A DNA stretch of 64,000 bases from Botryotinia globosa (taxonomy: Eukaryota > Ascomycota > Leotiomycetes > Helotiales > Sclerotiniaceae): positions 2,976,001 through 3,040,000 of the forward strand of contig RCSZ01000003.1 in the NCBI GenBank assembly GCA_014898425.1, read 5' to 3'. Below, piece by piece: positions 56,526 to 64,000 of this stretch (positions within the stretch are counted from its first letter, which is position 1; each line of letters opens with the position of its first letter). The notes under the pieces were generated by a model that saw only the letters and a program-made list of their open reading frames with translations, was not told the DNA's origin and did not search any database. A program made the translations under genes and the position numbers.

Positions 56526-58493
56526 CTACGAATTCGCCCTCCCCAAGCCCTCTTTATACCTCTTCAAACACCTCTCCCTACCAACCTTATGTTCAACAAT
56601 CCTCTCGGGATAGCCCATTTTCCTCGCCATCTTCGCCGCCTCTTTATCGGCATACGGTTCGTGAATCGCCTTTCCCTTGACCCCCCGCAACTCCTCGACC
56701 CATTTGCGGATATACTCACCGTCTGCATCGAACTTCTCACTCTGCAGCAGCGGGTTAAAGATTCGGAAATACGGTTGCGGATCTACCCCCGTGCTGGCGC
56801 AGAATCCCCAGCCCCCGTTGTTACTCGCAAAGTCGCCGTCGATGAGATGTTCCATGAAATATCTCTCGCCCATTCTCCAATCGAGGAGGAGATGTTTGGC
56901 GAGAAATGACCCCACGATCATGCGGCTGCGATTGTGCATGTAGCCGCAATGATTCAGTTGCCGCATGGCGGCATCGACGATCGGATAGCCGGTTTTGCCT
57001 TCCGTCCAGGCTTGGAAATGCGTGGTGTTGTATTCCCATTCGATGTTTGTGTATTCGGGTTTGAAGGGTTTGTTCATGCAGACGTAGGGCCAGTGAACCA
57101 AGACGTGTTTGTAGAAATCGCGCCACGCGACTTCGGAGATCCAGGTTTGGATTCCTTGATACCCGGCATTGAGTTTCTTGGTATTGTTGTGGTCGCGCGC
57201 GGTGCGGATGGCGGTTCGGGAAGAGAGGGTTCCGGATGCGAAATGTACTGAGAGGGAAGAGGTAGAGTTTAGGGAGGGAAAGTTTCGATGGTCTCCATAT
57301 TTGTTTATTTTTTCGTCTGCGAATTTGGCGAGTCGTTCGTGAGCTGCATGTTCACCTGCTGGCCACATGGATCGGAATCGATCCTTTTCTTCTGCTGCCA
57401 ACGATTTATTCTTTGGCGCATCTGGAATTTCCGTTTCGAATAACTTTGCAAAAGATTTGCGCGCACTGGAAGGGTTTTTTTCCGGAGCATCGAAAAGTTC
57501 GAGAAGATCCGAATTCTCGTGAACATGCGCCACCCATGATTTGAACCAAGGAGAATAAACCGCATATTGTTTTCCCTGTCCACTCTTCAAGTCTCCCGGA
57601 CGAACCACACACGTATCATGGATCACATCCATACATATACCCTTTTCCACACAAGCTCTCACCATCCTAGCTTCTCGTCTCAACTCATCGACTTCATATT
57701 CCATATTCGCATAGAAATGTGAACATCCCCATTCCCCCAATAATTCCAGAATCCTGGCTTCGACCTTCTTTCTCTTCTCGATCGTCTCAACATAGAGCGG
57801 GATATCCAATTTCGCCAGATCCTTCTTCAAAATCTCCAAAGTCCTCAGAATAAAATCCACTCGAACCGGTGCCGTTAAATGCGCCTCGAAATCCTCAGGA
57901 CTGACAATATACATTGTCACCAGAGGAACCCCCAACTTTTTCGCCTTTTGGCTTGCCATCCACAATGCCGTATTATCTTTCGTCCTCAAATCACACTTAA
58001 ACCAATGAACCACACATTCCCCTCCCTTCTCAATTCCCTTCCTCTCCTTTTCCGTCTCCGCCAGGGCAGTGTGTAAAGCCTCAATCGGTCTCTCCAATTC
58101 ATCATTATTATATGCGATTGCGCGCGGATTGCACATTTCATGGGGATAGTATTTCCTCAAGACAATGCCATTTTCTTCCGCTTCTTTTGCGCTGTGATGC
58201 GGTTGTCGAAGTTCAGATAGATCGTGGTCATCGTCGCTGACTTTTGCTTTCTTTTTGGAGCCATTGAGATGGGAGATGGGTTCGGGAGTAGAACTAGCTT
58301 TACGTTTTGCGGATGCTGCTGCGGATGCTTTTCTTGTGGACATGTTGAGGATTTGAGAGGTAGATATGCAATTTCGATGCAGGATTTGTTGTTTTGTGAG
58401 GAATTGAGGGAGGGGGAGAATAGTTTGTTGTGAACTGTTTAACCTTGATGACAATTGCTTCCAAAGAATATTTCTCGTGGAAAGGGAAAACAT
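56526..58493 (-). CDS. Class I CPD photolyase, 655 aa
   Basis: Single-exon frame from an ATG at 58493. The first about 50 residues are basic and hydroxylated, a likely mitochondrial presequence; a second ATG at 58343 would give a nuclear form starting M-S-T-R-K-A with K-R-K and K-K-K-A-K signals. The photolyase domain starts at V-V-H-W-F-K-C-D-L-R. The FAD-binding half has W-R-D-F-Y-K-H, G-Y-P-I-V-D-A-A-M-R-Q-L, the H-N-R-S-R-M motif, D-W-R-M-G-E, N-N-G-G-W-G-F and S-T-G-V-D-P-Q-P-Y-F-R-I-F-N-P. The W-G-F variant is also the form in yeast PHR1. The enzyme repairs cyclobutane pyrimidine dimers with blue light. Confidence 0.95.
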   Translation of the reverse strand: MFSLSTRNILWKQLSSRLNSSQQTILPLPQFLTKQQILHRNCISTSQILNMSTRKASAAASAKRKASSTPEPISHLNGSKKKAKVSDDDHDLSELRQPHHSAKEAEENGIVLRKYYPHEMCNPRAIAYNNDELERPIEALHTALAETEKERKGIEKGGECVVHWFKCDLRTKDNTALWMASQKAKKLGVPLVTMYIVSPEDFEAHLTAPVRVDFILRTLEILKKDLAKLDIPLYVETIEKRKKVEARILELLGEWGCSHFYANMEYEVDELRREARMVRACVEKGICMDVIHDTCVVRPGDLKSGQGKQYAVYSPWFKSWVAHVHENSDLLELFDAPEKNPSSARKSFAKLFETEIPDAPKNKSLAAEEKDRFRSMWPAGEHAAHERLAKFADEKINKYGDHRNFPSLNSTSSLSVHFASGTLSSRTAIRTARDHNNTKKLNAGYQGIQTWISEVAWRDFYKHVLVHWPYVCMNKPFKPEYTNIEWEYNTTHFQAWTEGKTGYPIVDAAMRQLNHCGYMHNRSRMIVGSFLAKHLLLDWRMGERYFMEHLIDGDFASNNGGWGFCASTGVDPQPYFRIFNPLLQSEKFDADGEYIRKWVEELRGVKGKAIHEPYADKEAAKMARKMGYPERIVEHKVGRERCLKRYKEGLGRANS

Positions 58494-59731
58494 CAAGTTT
58501 TCTTTTCCTTGATTTTTTCCAAGTCGCCGCCAAAGGATATAGAAATGGATATAGAAATGGATATAGAAATGGATATAGAAATGGATGTAGATTTATCAAT
58601 TCGACACAATAAAGAAAGAAGAAAGTTATTTTACAAACACGAGATTCAACGCGACCAGCGCCTAAGGTTACTTTTTCGATCCAAGGTCAAAGACGTCACT
58701 ATGCTGTCAATCGGGAGACAAAGGCTTGGCGACAGTAAGTACTGTAGGTTAGATTAGATTAGATAAGCGATTGATTATCTTTAGCTAGCGTCCATCTAAA
58801 TGCAGACAATATTTAGGAATTGGCACATTAAATGAAAATGTCGTGCCAACGTTTTTGTGCGTAAATTTCTAGGGGTACTAGGTAATTTCTCCTATAATGG
58901 TGCAGTCAAATGTGCACGGCATGACTAGAAGTCCAGTCATGAGGGGCAATTATGATATCAACCAAGGAAAAGCGACTGATTCAATTGTCACTAGGAAGAA
59001 CTTCAACAAGCAATCAGGTTCAAATTGTCGTATAATGAGAATCGTACATATTAGTGATGCTTCCGCAAGAATCAAACCTCTCCAAATCAATTATGATAAC
59101 TTTTGAGTATATAGCTTCGACCAAACCAGAAGACACTCGTCATTCTACTGCAATAGAAAACCGTGATAAAGAAGCCTCAGAATAATATCTCCTCCAAAAA
59201 ATGTCAGACCCGTATCTGTGCTCCAACGAGATGCTCTAACGTCACAGCTCATCAGAAGGCCAGTATAAATATCATTCTCCGGCCTGTCCTGCTAAATGGG
59301 TTAATGAAAACCATCAAAAAAGCAATCTGACTCCTCGAACAAATGTATCACTTGGAAGTGTGGTCCGAGAAGTTTCGAAAGGCCGGTATTGAACGCGAAA
59401 AGTGCTACATGTTAAAAGAAATATCCGGTCCACACACTATCAATGTCACCGTCACCAAATAAGAAAATAGATTTGTTGGATGTGGAATGTATCGTCGATT
59501 CGTAATCACAGATGTGAAGTGACTATTTCAGCATATGATGGCCATAAAGCTCATTCTTCCTTCACTTGATGTACGTCCTCCATTTCTTCAATCCCCATCC
59601 TTCCCAGGTATCCCAACCAGAAAAATTGCCCAAATCTATTCAAACCAATCAGTCCCGCATTCAAACAATTATAATATCGAAATCGTATCGAATCGAGGGA
59701 AATCCTACCGAAAGAACCGAATAGTGCGAAT
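58494..59731. other. Intergenic region
   Basis: Photolyase promoter, with four 12-bp ATATAGAAATGG units at 58538-58585 immediately upstream. A 69-codon frame starts at 58897 and a 43-codon coding-like frame at about 59344-59462 (M-Y-H-L-E-V-W-S...); neither has other support. Confidence 0.5.
58538..58585. repeat. 12-bp tandem repeat upstream of the photolyase
   Basis: Four copies of ATATAGAAATGG starting about 45 bp upstream of the photolyase ATG. Confidence 0.9.
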
Positions 59732-60085
59732 TTATCTTTGGGATTGACCACTCCAGACGTTCTTCAACAAACCATCACGTTGAGCCAATCTGTTCAAAGA
59801 ATCATCGGACTCTCCCATAGCTCTGATGAAACCGCAAAGAGCGTAAACTTGGTTCTCGCCGGTAGCGCGTCCGTTCTCGTCGACCTTTGCGATGGAGATT
59901 TGGACGGATCCGTGGTCCTTGGCCTTGATAATACGGTTGGTGGCGCTGCACTTACGTGGAACGTAACTGTGAAGAATTAAAGATTAGAATCCATTTTCAA
60001 GACCTTCCAACGCAACAATTGTGAGCGCATATCGAAAATTGGTAAAAACGTACAGATCAACGAGTTCTCCCTTGTCGTTTTCCAT
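59732..60085 (-). CDS. RPS21: 40S ribosomal protein S21 (eS21), 88 aa
   Basis: Exon 1 (60085-60054) and exon 2 (59966-59732) join in phase 2 to 88 aa, the usual length. It starts [22 protein letters not shown], then [12 protein letters not shown] and the [10 protein letters not shown] core, all hallmark eS21 sequence. It is a small-subunit protein needed for 20S-to-18S rRNA maturation. The intron early in the coding region (87 nt, GTACGT, CACAG) is common in fungal ribosomal protein genes. It is divergent from SLX4. The plus-strand frame over it is a shadow. Confidence 0.97.
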
Positions 60086-60566
60086 TTTTGCGACTTGTTG
60101 GTTGGTGAGAAGAAGAAAGGTTTAGGGATTTCTTAAATTGGCGTTGATGTCGTCGAGGTTGAATGAAATTGGAATTCGATCGTGGGGCTTGGAAAATGAG
60201 GGTTTATGGTAAGCGAGAGATTTTTTGACTTAGTGCCATATATCCAAGGTTGTCGTGGCTGGGCGTTGTGGCTCATTGCTTGCTGGCTTGGATCAACGGA
60301 CATTCATGTGACTTGACGCACTTTTCGAGTCAGGTTTCAAACTAGTGGCGTGAATTGCTTATTCGTATTCGTAAACAAAGATCGAGATTCTATAGAGTGA
60401 AGATGGCGCCCAACAACAATTATCAATATGGTATGAATTAATGTATCGATACACTTCTTTGAAGGATCACATTATATTTACATGAAAATTTTACACAGCT
60501 GTGTTGCGCCTTCTGCTTTCAGGGCATCGCGCCTGGCGCAAAATTCCTCTATGTAACAGTATCAGT
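60086..60566. promoter_or_regulatory. Shared divergent promoter of RPS21 and SLX4
   Basis: 480 bp between two divergent start codons. No gene in it. Element identity cannot be assigned. Confidence 0.5.
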
Positions 60567-63371
60567 ATGGCTACTACAGATGTCTTCATTATTTCCTCTT
60601 CGCCGCCGCGACAATCGGTATCCTACAATGTATCCTCACCACCTTTACCTTCTTTGGATGAAATGATTAAGCACAAGAAATCCCCCAACCTTCAAAGAGG
60701 TAGTGGTGCTTTATCCATTCCCTTGGACGCGACAGCCACTTTCACCACCGCGTCGGCTTTATTACGAAGAGGTTCCTCTGGATCTTTGCAAGAATTTGAT
60801 ACCGCTCAACCATTAGCGACGACCACGAAATATGATGAAAATGGACAAAAGAAGACCGCAAAACCTAAAGCTCCACGAAAACCCGCTGCGAAGAAGGGAG
60901 ATGGGCCAATTGAGAAAGTGACAAAGGCACCCCGCAAGACTACAAAGAAGAAGGATGAGAACACAGCAGAGGAAGTTGTAGAAGGAATTGTGGAAGGGGT
61001 AGAAGAAGGTTCGAGGACGATTCCGGAAAAGAAACCGCGAAGATCTAGAGCTAAGAAAGCGGATGGTCTTGGAGGAACCGGAGAGGATGAGGGCATCACT
61101 GGTGCAATTGTACCAGATGCTTCAAAGACGGCAGTGGAGAAGAAGGCGCGCAAACCAAGAGTTAAGAAAAGTGATGATGTCACCGGTGATGGGGTGAAGG
61201 AGAAAGCTCCGCGCAAGCCCAGGGCGAAGAAAACCGATGTTGAAGCTGGAAGTGAATCCGTGCCAAAAGAGAAAGCTGTAAGGAAGCCGCGAGCTAAGAA
61301 ATTGGACGAGGACACAACTGCACAGCCTAAGATGCCTAAGGGTAGAGTGACTAAGACCACCAATGCCTCAAATCCGGACAAAATCGAAACTCCCAGAGCC
61401 GATAAAGTCAGCAAACATTTTGCATCTAATCCTGGCGTCGAAGATTTACTTGCAGAGGAAGGATTCGGGTTAGCTGAGGCGGTCAAGAGAAGAAAGAATT
61501 GGACTCCACCAAAATCGAATCAGGTTCTAGTTGACTATGATGATAGTCCAGAAGCTGGCAGCTCGAGCTCCAATCAAGGCTTTACCGAACTATTGGGAAG
61601 TTTTGGTTTCAGCAGTAGTGAGGCAAACTCTATTGAGAAGCGGATATCCTCAGGTGTATCTAATGGAGCTGCTGCAACAAGGAAACGGAAACTAATCGAG
61701 ATGGTCAATACCAATATTCCTACAGCAATTAGTACAAAAGCCGCAAAGGAAAAAGCTGTGAAGAAAAAGGCTAGAACTCTGACGGACCTTGCAACTTCTG
61801 CTTACGCAACAACAGAAGATGATAATATCATTAACAATGCGCCTGCGCCGTTGCTTCAATACTTCACCAATGCAGCCTCTGGAGAACTCACAGGTGATGG
61901 CTTCAAGATGCCCCCCAAACCAAGGTCAAAGAGTCCAGTAAAAGGATTATCGAAATCAAAAAAGGGTTCGGCGGAAGAACCAATTCTTCTCTCCCCAGAG
62001 TCTGCGCTTAAGCAAGTGGGTACCCAAGATTTTGTATTTGGAACTTCAAGTCAATTGGCAAGAGAGGATTCACCTTCTTTATTACGCGACCTGCATGATG
62101 CTATGCAAGCATCGAATGAATTAGATGATTACGACGATCCTTTCATTTCGCCGCCTACGAAGATAGCCGAAAAAGCGAAGGCTGTAATAGCTGCGAAGCG
62201 AAATCTGTGGTCAATTGCAGCGCGTGATGATCATGGGGATCTGATGGATATCGAGACGGTAGACTTGGCACACACGCCTGTTGCAAAGCCGGACAGAATA
62301 ATACTTTCTCAAAAACCTTCGTCATCATGGATCACTCCTGCCAAGAACGAGTGGTTCGATATTGATGAAATCGAAGATAACCGACCACCTTCCACTCAAG
62401 TGCCAGTGAGACAAATGGGACCGATAGAGATGGCCATCAATCTGGAACTGTCAAACAGCCCTCTTCAACCTAAGACTTCTTCTAAGGATGTCTCTACGTC
62501 TTCTCCACGAAAGAAAAATACCAAGGCTTCCGTTGCCAAAGGTACTCCTAAGAAAACTACAGCCGCTAAGATGCCTGACTATGAATCTTTCACTACGCCA
62601 CAACTATCTAGAGAAATTCAAAAATATAAGTTCAAACAAATCAAAAGTCGTAAAAAGATGATTGATTTATTGGTTCAGTGTTTTGAGAGTCAGAACCGTC
62701 CAGCCTTAGGTGTCCTGCAGGGTAATATACCAATCACATCTCAAGAACCATCGGAAATCTTTAAAGCTGTAGCCGGTTCATCCACACAGGTCGAACTCAG
62801 CATTTCTTCTTCTCAAAGAGGTCGTGGAAAGTCGACCAAAAATACTACCACTACCAAGTCGAAGGCGAAGTCGAAGATTACAGATTCAGTAGCAATTTCG
62901 GAAATGGACAGTGATACCTCTCTCTCCGAGCTTCGTACACCCAAGAAGTTGAAGAAGGGAAAACAACCCATCGAAGATGTCTCCGATTCTGATCACCCTA
63001 TGACACCTTCACCGCTACAAAGATCTCCATCCCAAATTCGGAAAGCTTCCAAAGCTCTAAAATTATCTCCTGCTAAAAATGATCAAGATGATGAGGCTCA
63101 ACAGGCACAACTTTTCACTCATATTTATACTGCAATCACCAGTGCGCCACCATCACAAGATCCCTCAAACCCAAGCTGGCATGAGAAAATACTACTTTAC
63201 GATCCTATTGTCCTGGAAGATTTGGCATCATGGCTGAATACAGGAGCGTTGGGTAAAGTCGGTTGGGATGGGGAGGTGGCTCCGAAAGAGGTTAAGAGAT
63301 GGTGTGAAAGTAAGAGTATTTGTTGTTTATGGAAGGAAAATCAAGGGGGTGGGGCGAGGAGTAGATATTGA
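60567..63371 (+). CDS. SLX4: Structure-specific endonuclease subunit SLX4, 934 aa
   Basis: Single-exon frame; the first ATG is at 60567 (the upstream extension begins with GTG). The N-terminus has D-V-F-I-I-S-S-S-P-P. A long Lys/Pro/Arg-rich region follows, with repeated K-P-R-A-K-K/R-K-P-R-V-K-K motifs that resemble AT-hooks. A SAP-like helix pair lies near residues 670-710 (T-P-Q-L-S-R-E-I-Q-K-Y-K-F-K). The C-terminal SLX1-binding domain ends the protein with I-L-L-Y-D-P-I-V-L-E-D-L-A-S-W-L-N and E-V-K-R-W-C-E. SLX4 is the scaffold and activator of the SLX1 nuclease, acting on branched DNA such as stalled forks and Holliday junctions. Length and layout match fungal SLX4. Confidence 0.93.
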   Translation: MATTDVFIISSSPPRQSVSYNVSSPPLPSLDEMIKHKKSPNLQRGSGALSIPLDATATFTTASALLRRGSSGSLQEFDTAQPLATTTKYDENGQKKTAKPKAPRKPAAKKGDGPIEKVTKAPRKTTKKKDENTAEEVVEGIVEGVEEGSRTIPEKKPRRSRAKKADGLGGTGEDEGITGAIVPDASKTAVEKKARKPRVKKSDDVTGDGVKEKAPRKPRAKKTDVEAGSESVPKEKAVRKPRAKKLDEDTTAQPKMPKGRVTKTTNASNPDKIETPRADKVSKHFASNPGVEDLLAEEGFGLAEAVKRRKNWTPPKSNQVLVDYDDSPEAGSSSSNQGFTELLGSFGFSSSEANSIEKRISSGVSNGAAATRKRKLIEMVNTNIPTAISTKAAKEKAVKKKARTLTDLATSAYATTEDDNIINNAPAPLLQYFTNAASGELTGDGFKMPPKPRSKSPVKGLSKSKKGSAEEPILLSPESALKQVGTQDFVFGTSSQLAREDSPSLLRDLHDAMQASNELDDYDDPFISPPTKIAEKAKAVIAAKRNLWSIAARDDHGDLMDIETVDLAHTPVAKPDRIILSQKPSSSWITPAKNEWFDIDEIEDNRPPSTQVPVRQMGPIEMAINLELSNSPLQPKTSSKDVSTSSPRKKNTKASVAKGTPKKTTAAKMPDYESFTTPQLSREIQKYKFKQIKSRKKMIDLLVQCFESQNRPALGVLQGNIPITSQEPSEIFKAVAGSSTQVELSISSSQRGRGKSTKNTTTTKSKAKSKITDSVAISEMDSDTSLSELRTPKKLKKGKQPIEDVSDSDHPMTPSPLQRSPSQIRKASKALKLSPAKNDQDDEAQQAQLFTHIYTAITSAPPSQDPSNPSWHEKILLYDPIVLEDLASWLNTGALGKVGWDGEVAPKEVKRWCESKSICCLWKENQGGGARSRY

Positions 63372-64000
63372 TTGTGGATATGAAGTTGTTGTAGCTTGGT
63401 CAGTTGTCTTTTGCTTTCTATTGTTTAGATACCCTGTTTTGTATACTTATCGTTATGAGCACATGAATTTGCTGGATATGTAAGTGCGCTCGTCTACTTT
63501 GACGATGGATAAAGGAAACAATAATCTTTTTATTTCACCGTTCTGGAATGCTCATGTGTCTTTCGAACATTGGTGGATGTAGTAGTATCGACATATCTGG
63601 TATTACAAATCGGTGAAAAAATACCAATTTCTCAGAAAAGAATCAGAATAGCTTTCAGTGTTGCGGTCAAATTCGAACTTTGCTAGCGCCAAAAGTTTAT
63701 ATCGTGGTCCAAAAATCTAAAGGGGTTTCGCAAGACCCCTTCGCTTGAAGTACCCCTGCCAAAACAGGAGCTCATTAGGAACCTCTCACACCAACTGTCT
63801 CTAAAATTCTTGCAAGTGTAACATTCTATATCTATTTCATCCTAATTCTTGAAATGCATCGCCAAGGTGATGTGAGCGGCTTTCTATGAGAGAAATCTGG
63901 CTATTGCATTGTATGCTCTCTTGGCCAAAGCAGTCCGATGTCTCGGATGAATTCGCCTTGACAGTTCATCTGATGTTTTTCATCTGTTGGTGAAATAAGA
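63372..64000. other. Downstream intergenic region
   Basis: SLX4 3' flank. No gene recognised up to the window edge; contains the GC hairpin at 63721-63750. Confidence 0.5.
63721..63750. repeat. Short GC-rich hairpin (dispersed family, copy 3)
   Basis: AGGGGT...ACCCCT stem-loop (63721-63740) followed by TCGCTTGAAG, similar in layout to the copies at 11558 and 56289. Confidence 0.5.

Noticed and set aside
56526..58493. Cryptochrome rather than photolyase
   Set aside because: The class I CPD photolyase layout and the N-N-G-G-W-G-F motif match yeast PHR1; no cryptochrome C-terminal extension is present.
60806..61486. 226-codon minus-strand frame
   Set aside because: Antisense shadow of the Lys/Pro-rich SLX4 repeat region.

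Overview
The window looks like nuclear DNA of a filamentous ascomycete. Genes have short introns (mostly 45-110 nt) with GTATGT/GTAAGT-type donors and CTAAC/CTGAC branch sites. The recognisable proteins (kinesin-8/Kip3, fungal-type Zn2Cys6 factor, fungal SLX4, CPD photolyase, NADAR protein) fit Pezizomycotina. Leotiomycetes (Sclerotiniaceae-like) is my best guess, but it rests on overall impression and not on a diagnostic marker.

Layout. 1-8.9 kb: a local family of low-complexity, Cys-motif proteins (partial gene 1-829, genes at 2199-2606, 4781-5872 and 7593-8907, and a clear pseudogene at 3742-4350). Several carry in-frame stops of the CAA/CAG/CGA to TAA/TAG/TGA type, as expected after C-to-T mutation of duplicated sequence. 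10.4-12.9 kb: a very AT-rich nested transposon island. 13.3-23.7 kb: conserved genes (kinesin-8, a Zn2Cys6 transcription factor, the CGI121 subunit of EKC/KEOPS). 24-38 kb: a lineage-specific cluster of five BTB/POZ paralogues (one is a pseudogene) plus a relic, interrupted by an SMP-30/gluconolactonase-like gene and a Tc1/mariner-type MITE. The BTB paralogues share a C-terminal W-D-x4-D-W peptide, encoded in most by its own terminal mini-exon. 38.5-43 kb: a GT32-type glycosyltransferase, an RRM protein and a NADAR protein. 43-47 kb: a gene-poor stretch with three different MITEs, including a 448-bp hAT-type foldback element with a perfect 8-bp target duplication. 47-64 kb: an unrecognised multi-span membrane protein, a Nudix hydrolase, an unknown small acidic-tailed protein, a Tim17-family-like membrane protein, mitochondrial proline dehydrogenase, CPD photolyase, ribosomal protein eS21 and SLX4.

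No metabolic gene cluster is evident. The conserved blocks are housekeeping genes; the accessory parts are the two paralogue clusters and the transposon islands, which look like sites of local duplication followed by decay. Splice models were built by hand. Those described as exact keep the reading frame across all junctions. No RNA genes (tRNA, rRNA, snRNA) or CRISPR arrays were recognised.
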